Shown one piece after another: positions 1-4,765 of a DNA stretch of 5,251 nucleotides (its first letter is position 1; each line of letters starts with the position of its first letter). Origin of the DNA: Gammaproteobacteria bacterium. Lineage in GTDB: Bacteria > Pseudomonadota > Gammaproteobacteria > Pseudomonadales > Halieaceae. The notes below the pieces were generated by a model. It did not search any database and was not told the origin of the DNA. It worked only from the letters and a program-made list of their open reading frames with translations. The stretch spans positions 2,936 through 8,186 of the forward strand of contig JAAEZV010000066.1 of the NCBI GenBank assembly GCA_018222695.1, written 5' to 3'. Position numbers and translations under genes: made by a program.

Positions 1-37
1 GTAATTAATTGTTTTAAAAGAATATAATGTGATTACC

Positions 38-49
38 CGCCACCTGGCG
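38..49. promoter_or_regulatory. Short perfect dyad upstream of the sRNA promoter
   Basis: CGCCA and TGGCG are perfect 5-bp inverted arms around CC, a GC-rich island in otherwise AT-rich DNA. With transcription starting near 105 the dyad centre falls at about -61.5, a spacing used by many class I activators. It does not match the GacA/UvrY upstream box (TGTAAG...CTTACA) that drives known Csr/Rsm sRNAs, so any binding protein is unknown. A chance palindrome this short is quite possible. Confidence 0.25.
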
Positions 50-67
50 ATATAATTCGCAATTTGC

Positions 68-96
68 TTGATTTCTATTTCGTTTTGCAACATTAT
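68..96 (+). promoter_or_regulatory. Sigma-70-type promoter of the small RNA
   Basis: A -35 element TTGATT (68-73, 4/6 to consensus) and a -10 element CATTAT (91-96, 4/6) are separated by exactly 17 bp. Initiation would fall at 103-105, just where the first predicted hairpin of the small RNA begins. Both hexamers are imperfect, which would suit a promoter needing an activator. Perfect TATAAT hexamers at 23-28 and 51-56 lack a properly spaced -35 and are less likely to be used for this RNA. Confidence 0.5.
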
Positions 97-104
97 GCAT
101 GCAT

Positions 105-201
105 GTCAGGACGACAGGGGTGTTTCAGGTGGCCACGGAAGGCCATAAGACCCAGGCCTGAGACACACCTTACAGGGGCATGGATTGCCCCTTCTTTTTT
201 T
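105..201 (+). ncRNA. Putative CsrA/RsmA-titrating small RNA (Rsm/Csr-like)
   Basis: No protein gene covers this stretch, but it has a promoter, compact structure and an intrinsic terminator. The RNA would be about 97 nt, slightly shorter than the roughly 110-120 nt of Pseudomonas RsmX/RsmY. It contains exactly three GGA triplets (109-111, 137-139, 182-184), each in a predicted hairpin loop. Hairpin 1 is TGTC-AGGAC-GACA (104-116), the same layout as the CAGGAYG stem-loops of CsrB. Hairpin 2 is TGGCC-ACGGAA-GGCCA (130-145). Hairpin 3 is the terminator, loop TGGAT. Hairpin 2 sits inside a longer stem (119-123 with 165-169, and 125-129 with 157-161), leaving 146-156 unpaired. CsrA-family proteins bind GGA in hairpin loops, and such RNAs sequester CsrA to relieve repression of its mRNA targets; that role here is inferred. 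The start is set by the promoter and could be 103. The existence of an RNA is better supported than its function. Confidence 0.65.
174..201 (+). terminator. Rho-independent terminator of the small RNA
   Basis: A perfect 7-bp stem, AGGGGCA (174-180) with TGCCCCT (186-192), closes a five-base loop TGGAT and is followed by a T tract TTC plus seven T (193-201). This is a textbook intrinsic terminator for + transcription. On the minus strand there is no T tract, so it would not stop the convergent tRNA transcript. The loop carries a GGA triplet. Confidence 0.9.
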
Positions 202-235
202 CTCTCTTCTGAACCTAACCTCACAGCACCGACCA

Positions 236-248
236 GCCGGTAACCGGC
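236..248. repeat. 13-bp palindrome between sRNA and tRNA-His
   Basis: GCCGGT (236-241) and ACCGGC (243-248) are perfect inverted arms around a single A. As RNA it would be a small hairpin in the 3' trailer of the tRNA transcript. No T tract follows on either strand, so it is not an intrinsic terminator by itself. It may help processing or Rho-independent 3'-end stability, or be incidental. Confidence 0.4.
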
Positions 249-259
249 GAGTGTGGCGC

Positions 260-285
260 CATGAGGCATGGCTCTATGCCGCATG
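260..285. repeat. Hairpin in the tRNA trailer region
   Basis: The arms at 260-269 and 276-285 pair over nine of ten positions (one A/G mismatch) around a six-base loop, giving a stable stem. It lies 64 bases past tRNA-His on the minus strand, so it would form in the trailer of the tRNA precursor. There is no T tract. Apart from this and the palindrome at 236-248, I see nothing in 202-348: no tRNA remnant, no ORF with a ribosome binding site. Confidence 0.45.
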
Positions 286-348
286 AAACTTCCTAAAGCA
301 CCACCGAGAAGTCCCAAAGAGAAGAGTAAGTCGCTGCCAATGAATAAG

Positions 349-425
349 TGGGGTGGCTGACGGGTCTCGAACCCGCTACCTCCGGAGCCACAATCCGGTG
401 CTCTACCTGGTGAGCTACAGCCACC
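349..425 (-). tRNA. tRNA-His (anticodon GUG)
   Basis: This gene makes the histidine tRNA read by HisRS. The cloverleaf is complete: a perfect 7-bp acceptor stem GTGGCTG/CAGCCAC, a D-arm with GCTC/GAGC, an anticodon stem CCGGA/TCCGG with loop TTGTGGC (anticodon at 389-391), and a T-arm GCGGG/CCCGT with loop TTCGAGA. The extra G at -1 (base 425) opposite discriminator C73 (base 352) is encoded, as is usual for bacterial tRNA-His, and the 3' CCA (349-351) is encoded too. It lies 78 bases downstream of tRNA-Pro and is probably cut from the same transcript. An arginine tRNA, often part of this cluster in related bacteria, is absent. Confidence 0.97.
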
Positions 426-439
426 ATCAAGAAGCGCAA

Positions 440-485
440 ACAGAGAGCCTGCCGCACTAACCCGAAGGCTACTCCCCTTCTCTGT
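440..485. other. Hairpin in the tRNA-Pro/tRNA-His spacer
   Basis: ACAGAGA (440-446) pairs perfectly with TCTCTGT (479-485), and the stem continues with GCCT (447-450) against AGGC (466-469) after an eight-base bulge. The structure fills most of the spacer between the two tRNAs, so it would be present in the precursor and could guide endonuclease cleavage between them. That role is inferred; only the pairing is visible. Confidence 0.45.
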
Positions 486-503
486 GGCATAACCGGAAGG
501 AGA

Positions 504-580
504 TGGTCGGGGTGGAGGGATTCGAACCCCCGACATCCTGCTCCCAAAGCAGGCGCGCTACCAGACTGCGCTACACCCCG
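504..580 (-). tRNA. tRNA-Pro (anticodon UGG)
   Basis: This gene makes a proline tRNA whose UGG anticodon (544-546) can read all or most CCN codons through wobble. The cloverleaf is complete: acceptor stem CGGGGTG/CACCCCG (574-580 and 508-514), D-stem GCGC/GCGC, anticodon stem CCTGC/GCAGG with loop TTTGGGA, and T-stem GGGGG/CCCTC with loop TTCGAAT. Discriminator A73 is base 507 and the 3' CCA is encoded at 504-506. C1-G72 is the pair expected of bacterial tRNA-Pro. It is the first gene of the two-tRNA transcript. Its antisense strand carries an open frame commonly mis-annotated as a protein. Confidence 0.97.
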
Positions 581-583
581 AAG

Positions 584-603
584 GCGGGGGGTTCAGCCCC
601 CGC
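584..603. other. Strong GC hairpin in the tRNA leader
   Basis: GCGGGGG (584-590) and CCCCCGC (597-603) form a perfect 7-bp stem with loop GTTCAG. On the minus strand it lies between the predicted start site (near 606) and the 5' end of tRNA-Pro, so nearly the whole 25-base leader is folded. Such leader stems can steer RNase processing before RNase P cuts. With no T tract it is not a terminator. Confidence 0.5.
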
Positions 604-612
604 GCGGCGCGC

Positions 613-641
613 AGTTTACCGGCATTGCGAATTGTCGGCAA
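613..641 (-). promoter_or_regulatory. Promoter of the tRNA-Pro/tRNA-His operon
   Basis: Reading the minus strand, TTGCCG (636-641) and TAAACT (613-618) lie 17 bp apart, each 4/6 to sigma-70 consensus. Transcription would start near 606, about 26 bases before tRNA-Pro. The bases between the -10 and the start are almost all G and C (GCGCGCC), a GC-rich discriminator typical of stable-RNA promoters under stringent (ppGpp/DksA) control; that control is inferred from the family pattern. Confidence 0.6.
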
Positions 642-644
642 TGC
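622..644. repeat. Inverted repeat overlapping the tRNA promoter
   Basis: GCATTGC (622-628) and GCAATGC (638-644) are perfect 7-bp inverted arms nine bases apart. The same bases also form a near-perfect direct repeat, GGCATTGCG and GGCAATGCG, with a 16-bp period. The dyad covers the -35 and spacer of the tRNA promoter and lies on the folD side of the divergent region, so it is well placed to be an operator, but no known binding site is recognised. Confidence 0.35.
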
Positions 645-714
645 GCAACAAAACTTCTTCCCCCGTCGATCAATCTCTGAAAGAATCGCGCCCGTTTTTA
701 AAGGGGGATTTCAA

Positions 715-1560
715 ATGACGGCAGTCATTCTGGACGGCAAGTACGTTGCCCAATTAACAGAAGAACAACTCAGCGTGCGTGTTGAAGCGCTGAAGGCAAA
801 ATCTGACGGCAGGACACCGGTTCTGGCCACCATACTGGTAGGCGACGATCCGGCTTCAGCCACCTACGTGAAGATGAAAGGCAACGCCTGCCGCCGGGTC
901 GGCATGGAGTCCATGGCGATTGAACTGCCGGCCTCTACCCGCACCAACGACCTCCTGAGAGAAATCGAGCAGCTCAATGAGAACCCGGACGTACACGGCA
1001 TCCTGCTGCAGCACCCGGTGCCGTCGCAGATCGACGAGCGCGCCTGTTTCGACATGATTGCCCTCGAGAAAGATGTCGACGGCGTGACCTGCCTAGGCTT
1101 TGGGCGCATGGCGATGGGCGAACCCGCCTATGGGTGCGCCACCCCACAGGGCATCATGCGCCTGCTGTCACACTATGAATTGAACCTCGAAGGCTTGCAT
1201 GCCGTTGTGATTGGCAGGAGCCCGATCTTGGGCAAGCCTATGGCGATGATGATGCTTGAGGCCAATGCCACCGTCACCATCTGTCACTCCCGAACGCGCG
1301 ACCTCGAGAGCCACGTCCGTCAGGCCGATCTCGTGGTGGGCGCTGTAGGTCGCCCCGAATTCATCCGGGCGGACTGGATCAAAGATGGCGCCATAGTGGT
1401 CGACGCGGGGTACCACCCCGGTGGTGTCGGGGATATTGAGCTGGGCCCTCTCGCTGAGCGGGCCAGCGCGATCACCCCGGTGCCGGGTGGCGTAGGTCCA
1501 ATGACCATCAATACGCTGATTCAGCAGACCGTCGAATCAGGCGAGAAAGCACTGAGCTAG
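715..1560 (+). CDS. folD: Bifunctional methylenetetrahydrofolate dehydrogenase / methenyltetrahydrofolate cyclohydrolase
   Basis: FolD is a cytoplasmic enzyme that oxidises 5,10-methylene-THF with NADP+ and hydrolyses the methenyl product to 10-formyl-THF, used for purines and initiator formyl-Met-tRNA. The 281-residue length is close to E. coli's 288. The N-terminal catalytic domain keeps the Tyr-xxx-Lys pair (Y51, K55), Q99 in LLQHPVP and D122 in KDVDG. The Rossmann domain shows [12 protein letters not shown] (164-175) and HSRT (191-194); [11 protein letters not shown] (254-264) is the C-terminal signature. The ATG at 715 follows a strong AAGGGGG site (701-707); an in-frame ATG at 625 would add 30 non-homologous residues. 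Oddities: the enzyme lacks the GASNIVGRP and HRFT motifs of E. coli and Pseudomonas FolD, and the usual VDVGIN is replaced by VDAGYHPGG (229-237). It is therefore a divergent FolD in a conserved neighbourhood. It is divergent from the tRNAs and convergent with cysS. No convincing promoter was found. Confidence 0.95.
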   Translation: MTAVILDGKYVAQLTEEQLSVRVEALKAKSDGRTPVLATILVGDDPASATYVKMKGNACRRVGMESMAIELPASTRTNDLLREIEQLNENPDVHGILLQHPVPSQIDERACFDMIALEKDVDGVTCLGFGRMAMGEPAYGCATPQGIMRLLSHYELNLEGLHAVVIGRSPILGKPMAMMMLEANATVTICHSRTRDLESHVRQADLVVGAVGRPEFIRADWIKDGAIVVDAGYHPGGVGDIELGPLAERASAITPVPGGVGPMTINTLIQQTVESGEKALS

Positions 1561-1564
1561 ATCG

Positions 1565-2947
1565 TTAACCTCGGCGGCGCCACTGGGTGCCGTCGGGACC
1601 GTCTTCCAACACCACACCTTGTGCCTCGAGATCATCCCGAATCTCATCGGCCCGCTGAAAGTCACGATTCGACTTGGCTGCGATCCGCTCTTGGATCAGC
1701 CCATCAATCTCTTCTGCAGTGGGCCCCTCCTCCCCCATCGAGTCGGTAAACCAACCCTCGGGGTCTGCCTGTAGCAATCCAAGCAGGCCGCCACCTACCG
1801 TCAGCTCTGCCTTGGCTAATGCGATTTCTTCAGGGTCATCGGATTTGTTTAACGTACTCGCCGCCGCATGCAGCGCAGCGACAGCCTCCGGAGTATTCAT
1901 GTCGTCTAGCAGGGCGATCAATACGCGGCTGTCTGCCGCGGCAAGTGCGGCAGGCTCCACATCCCGATGGCGTCGAAGCGCACCATAAAATGTGTCCAGC
2001 GTGCCTCGAGCGCTGGTCAACAGATCGCCGGAGAAGTTGAGCGCCGAGCGATAATGAGCTGAGAGCAGCGCAAAGCGCAGCACCTCGCCGGGAAAGCGTT
2101 TTAGTAGCTCTCTCACCGTTCGCACGTTGCCCAATGACTTGGACATCTTCTCGCCATCCATGTCAATAAAAGCGTTGTGAATCCAATAGCGAACAAAGTC
2201 GTCACCATACGCACAGCAGCTCTGGGCGCGCTCGTTCTCATGATGAGGAAAAATAAGGTCGCGACCACCGCCATGAATATCGATGGCCTCCCCCAGGTGC
2301 GCTCGAATCATTGCCGAGCACTCGAGGTGCCAACCCGGCCGCCCTCGGCCCCATGGACTATCCCAACCGGGTTCTTGATCGGTAGAGGGCTTCCAGAGCA
2401 CAAAATCGCCAGGATGGCGCTTGTAGTCGGCAACCTCGACCCGGGCCCCTGCCATCATGTCCTCGAGTTTACGCCCGCTGAGCTCACCGTAAGTGGGCAT
2501 GGACTCAACCGCGAACAAAGCGTGCCCGTCGGCTTCATAGGCGTGCCCCTCGGCGATCAATCGCTCTGTCAGCGAGATCATGTCATCGATGTGCTCGGTG
2601 GCCATCGGCTCAATCGTGGGCGCAAGCGCATTGAGCGCCGCCATATCCTCGCGATATTTCTGCGTGAACTCCGTGCTGACTTCAGCAATGTCCGTGCCGC
2701 GCTGTAAAGCTGCGTCAATGATCTTGTCGTCGATATCGGTGATGTTGCGGGCGTAAACGACCTGCGGATAGAGCACACTTAACAGCCGGTACAGACAGTC
2801 AAACACCACGACCGGGCGCGCATTCCCGATGTGCACGTAGTTGTAGACCGTGGGCCCGCACACATACATGGTCACGCGCTCGGGATCGCGGGGCGTAAAG
2901 ACGTCTTTGGCCCCTGTTAGGGTATTGTGAAGACGTAGCTCAGGCAT
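1565..2947 (-). CDS. cysS: Cysteinyl-tRNA synthetase
   Basis: CysRS charges tRNA-Cys with cysteine in the cytoplasm; it is a class Ia synthetase. The 460 residues match the usual length (461 in E. coli). The catalytic Rossmann domain carries the HIGH-type HIGN (39-42) and a canonical KMSKS (267-271). The zinc ligands that select cysteine are all present: C30 in YVCG, C210 in ECSAM, H235 and E239 in FPHHENE. A helical DALR anticodon-binding region follows, and the protein ends with the usual [15 protein letters not shown] tail. The ATG at 2945-2947 gives the family N-terminus ([11 protein letters not shown]); a TTG at 2975-2977 would add ten unrelated residues. The start overlaps the glnS stop in ATGCCTGA, with no clear ribosome binding site, so translation is probably coupled to glnS. 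The TAA stop lies four bases from the folD stop on the other strand. Confidence 0.97.
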   Translation of the reverse strand: MPELRLHNTLTGAKDVFTPRDPERVTMYVCGPTVYNYVHIGNARPVVVFDCLYRLLSVLYPQVVYARNITDIDDKIIDAALQRGTDIAEVSTEFTQKYREDMAALNALAPTIEPMATEHIDDMISLTERLIAEGHAYEADGHALFAVESMPTYGELSGRKLEDMMAGARVEVADYKRHPGDFVLWKPSTDQEPGWDSPWGRGRPGWHLECSAMIRAHLGEAIDIHGGGRDLIFPHHENERAQSCCAYGDDFVRYWIHNAFIDMDGEKMSKSLGNVRTVRELLKRFPGEVLRFALLSAHYRSALNFSGDLLTSARGTLDTFYGALRRHRDVEPAALAAADSRVLIALLDDMNTPEAVAALHAAASTLNKSDDPEEIALAKAELTVGGGLLGLLQADPEGWFTDSMGEEGPTAEEIDGLIQERIAAKSNRDFQRADEIRDDLEAQGVVLEDGPDGTQWRRRG

Positions 2948-4598
2948 GGGTCGCCGACCAGTTGTCGCGCAGACCAATGGTCATATTAAAAACCGGACGC
3001 TCTGAGGCATGGTCATACCGGTCCGCCACGAAGTACCCCTCGCGCTCAAACTGAAATACCTGCTCTGGCTCAGCCTCGCTTAAACCGGGCTCCACCATCG
3101 CGGCCTCAATCACCTCAAGGCTGTGGGGATTCACTGCAGCCAACATATCGTCCTCGCGACCCGGCTCGGGCACCGCGAACAGCCGGTCATAACGCCTGAT
3201 CGTCGCAGACAATCCATGCTCGGCAGAGACCCACTGAATCACGCCTTTGGGTTTCACACCGTCGTCCGGGTCGGTACCGGGCACTGACGTCACACATCGG
3301 GCCAATACGCGCACGACATTGTCGTCGGCGTCTTTCTCACAGCTCTCCGCCTCGATCACTAGCCCGCCGCGCAACCTGACCCGCTTGCCTAACACCAGGC
3401 GCTTGAACTGCTTGTTCGCCTCCTCGCGGAAGTCGGCCTGATCGATATAGAGCTCACTGCCCATCACCAACTCTCGACTCCCAAATTCTGGGTCAGCCGG
3501 ATGATTAGGTACGGTCAGCAACATGGGCTCAGCAAGATTAGTCAGCGTCAGGCGAAGAGGCTGCATGACACACATCGCCCGGGGCGCGTGCTGGTTGAGA
3601 TGGTCCCTTACGGCACTCTCCAGCATCGCCACATCGACCGTCCCGTCAGAGCGGGAGGTACCGACCTCTTCACAGAAATGCCGTATGGCGGCGGCGGGAT
3701 AACCTCTGCGCCGAAGACCCGCGATAGTCGGCATGCGGGGATCGTCCCATCCGGCGACGACATTCTCGTCTACCAACTCCTTCAGCTTGCGCTTGCTCGT
3801 GATGGTGTAGCTGGTATTGAGTCGGGCAAACTCGATTTGTCGCGGCTGATGGGGCACCGGCAGATTCCCAATGAACCAATCGTAAAGCGGCCGGTGGTCC
3901 TCAAACTCCAGCGTGCAGATAGAGTGGGTAATCCCCTCGATCGCGTCCTCCTGTCCATGAGCAAAATCATAGGTGGGATAGATTGGCCACTCTGAACCCG
4001 TCTGGTGATGGGCCGCGTGGCGAATGCGATAGAGGATGGGGTCGCGCAAATTCATATTGCTCGAGGTCATGTCGATCTTGGCGCGCAACGCCCGCTCGCC
4101 GTCGGCGAATTCGCCCCGGCGCATGCGTTCAAATAAATCACGGTTCTCGATGACGCTTCGGTCGCGAAACGGACTGTTCCGCCCTGGCTGCGTCAACGTG
4201 CCCCGATACTCGCGTGCCTCTTCGGCGGAGAGATCGCAAACATAGGCAAGCCCCTCATCAACAAGATACAGAGCCCACTGGTAAAGCTGCTCGAAGTAGC
4301 TCGAGGCGAAGCGCACCTCTCCAGCCCACTGGTATCCCAACCAGCGGACGTCCTCCTGAATAGAGTCGATAAACTCCTGACTTTCTTTCTCGGGGTTGGT
4401 GTCGTCAAAACGGAGATGGCACTGCCCACCAAACTGCTCAGCAAGGCCAAAATTTACGGTGATCGACTTCGCGTGACCGATATGCAGAAAACCATTCGGC
4501 TCTGGTGGAAACCGCGTGACCAACGCATCGACACGCGCGGCCTCCAGATCAGCCTGAATCTGTGTGCGCAAGAAGTTACTGCGAAGCTCCGCGGACAT
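2940..4598 (-). CDS. glnS: Glutaminyl-tRNA synthetase
   Basis: GlnRS charges tRNA-Gln directly with glutamine, so this organism need not rely on the GatCAB transamidation route for Gln-tRNA. It is a class Ib cytoplasmic enzyme. The 552 residues match E. coli's 554 along the whole length. The catalytic domain has [13 protein letters not shown] (30-42), LRFDDTNP (62-69) with the acidic residue that contacts the tRNA/glutamine site, and YPTYDF (207-212) with the tyrosine that binds glutamine. The two beta-barrels of the anticodon-binding region follow, including [10 protein letters not shown] and KGVIQWVSA. The KMSKS-type loop reads ITSKRK (266-271) where E. coli has VMSKRK. The ATG at 4598 gives the expected N-terminus and follows an AGGG site. 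It is the first gene of the glnS-cysS operon and overlaps cysS by eight bases. Confidence 0.97.
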   Translation of the reverse strand: MSAELRSNFLRTQIQADLEAARVDALVTRFPPEPNGFLHIGHAKSITVNFGLAEQFGGQCHLRFDDTNPEKESQEFIDSIQEDVRWLGYQWAGEVRFASSYFEQLYQWALYLVDEGLAYVCDLSAEEAREYRGTLTQPGRNSPFRDRSVIENRDLFERMRRGEFADGERALRAKIDMTSSNMNLRDPILYRIRHAAHHQTGSEWPIYPTYDFAHGQEDAIEGITHSICTLEFEDHRPLYDWFIGNLPVPHQPRQIEFARLNTSYTITSKRKLKELVDENVVAGWDDPRMPTIAGLRRRGYPAAAIRHFCEEVGTSRSDGTVDVAMLESAVRDHLNQHAPRAMCVMQPLRLTLTNLAEPMLLTVPNHPADPEFGSRELVMGSELYIDQADFREEANKQFKRLVLGKRVRLRGGLVIEAESCEKDADDNVVRVLARCVTSVPGTDPDDGVKPKGVIQWVSAEHGLSATIRRYDRLFAVPEPGREDDMLAAVNPHSLEVIEAAMVEPGLSEAEPEQVFQFEREGYFVADRYDHASERPVFNMTIGLRDNWSATHA

Positions 4599-4636
4599 CC
4601 CGAACCCTAGGCAATGCGCCCTGAAATGAGCCGCGT

Positions 4637-4645
4637 ACTATACCA
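4637..4645 (-). promoter_or_regulatory. Extended -10 promoter of glnS-cysS
   Basis: On the minus strand the bases TGG-TATAGT form an extended -10 element: a TGN motif followed by a hexamer matching consensus at five of six positions. No good -35 is seen (the 17-bp position reads TGCCAA), as is common for extended -10 promoters. Transcription would start near 4630, about 30 bases before the glnS ATG. Confidence 0.5.
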
Positions 4646-4665
4646 ACTGGGCGTCGAGCTTGGCA

Positions 4666-4679
4666 TGGGAGCATTCCCA
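4666..4679. repeat. Inverted repeat between the divergent glnS and ppiB promoters
   Basis: TGGGA (4666-4670) and TCCCA (4675-4679) are perfect inverted arms around GCAT. The dyad lies just upstream of the -35 position of the glnS promoter and next to TTGGCA (4660-4665), a 5/6 match to a -35 for the + strand that lacks a matching -10. It could be an operator shared by the divergent genes, but no regulator is recognised. Confidence 0.3.
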
Positions 4680-4695
4680 CTTACCGCAAAAATTC

Positions 4696-4731
4696 GGCAT
4701 CGCAACCACTCGCCATCTCAGGTACGATGCC
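4696..4731. repeat. Inverted repeat ahead of ppiB
   Basis: GGCATCG (4696-4702) and CGATGCC (4725-4731) are perfect 7-bp inverted arms with 22 bases between them. The arms overlap a weak candidate + promoter, TCGCAA (4700-4705) and TACGAT (4723-4728) 17 bp apart. If transcription starts further upstream the repeat would instead fold as a stem that hides the start of the small leader frame at 4727. Either reading is tentative. Confidence 0.3.
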
Positions 4732-4765
4732 GCCTCCCGATGTAGACCCCTGAGGTACTCATGCC
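4717..4765 (+). repeat. Imperfect direct repeat spanning the ppiB start site
   Basis: CTCAGGTACG-ATGCC (4717-4731) recurs as CTGAGGTACTCATGCC (4750-4765), with one substitution, one further mismatch and one single-base gap. The second copy holds the ribosome binding site and ATG of ppiB; the first holds an equivalent AGG and ATG that opens the eight-codon frame at 4727. This looks like a local duplication of the translation start region, though chance similarity cannot be excluded for such a short match. Confidence 0.4.
4727..4753 (+). CDS. Possible eight-codon leader peptide MPPPDVDP
   Basis: An ATG at 4727, four bases after CAGG, opens a frame that reads Met-Pro-Pro-Pro-Asp-Val-Asp-Pro and stops at TGA 4751-4753. 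That stop overlaps the GAGG ribosome binding site of ppiB (4752-4755). Pro-Pro-Pro, and Pro-Pro-Asp within it, are known to stall ribosomes unless EF-P helps. A stalled or slowly terminating ribosome here would cover the ppiB start. The peptide is speculative: the frame is very short, its ribosome binding site is weak, and transcription may begin downstream of it if the promoter ending at 4728 is the real one. Confidence 0.2.
   Translation: MPPPDVDP

Noticed and set aside
23..56. TATAAT hexamers at 23-28 and 51-56 as promoters on the plus strand
   Set aside because: Neither has a -35-like hexamer at 16-18 bp, and AT-rich DNA gives such matches readily. They could still serve a weak or extended promoter.
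105..201. Signal recognition particle RNA, 6S RNA or tmRNA as identity of the small RNA
   Set aside because: CAGG and CGGAAGG recall the SRP RNA tip, but the conserved GGTCAGG...GGAAGCAGC apical loop is missing. 6S and tmRNA are much longer and no tRNA-like end is present.
202..348. Missing tRNA-Arg or a tRNA remnant beside tRNA-His
   Set aside because: Related clusters often hold more tRNAs, but I found no acceptor stem, anticodon arm or T-loop (TTCGA with flanking stem) in this stretch or in 426-503.
93..547. Minus-strand open frames of 147 and 84 codons over the tRNA and sRNA region
   Set aside because: They read through tRNA-His, the tRNA-Pro 3' end and the spacer, and have the typical composition of tRNA shadows (for example HQVEHRIVAPEVAGSRPVSHP-like text). 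They encode no recognisable protein.
625..714. Upstream in-frame ATG that would lengthen FolD by 30 residues
   Set aside because: The extra residues match nothing in the family, while the ATG at 715 has a strong AAGGGGG site and gives the normal N-terminus.
503..718. Open frame of 71 codons starting [10 protein letters not shown] on the plus strand
   Set aside because: It is the antisense reading of tRNA-Pro. This peptide is a well-known false annotation in many genomes and has no ribosome binding site or family support.
1575..1592. Hairpin CGGCGCC-ACTG-GGTGCCG as a folD terminator
   Set aside because: The stem is real (one G-T pair) but lies within the cysS coding end and has no T tract on either strand.
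2177..2707. 176-codon plus-strand open frame inside cysS
   Set aside because: It is antisense to a clear cysS gene, with no family features, so it is a by-product of codon bias. The 164-codon frame at 3501-3995 inside glnS is rejected for the same reason.
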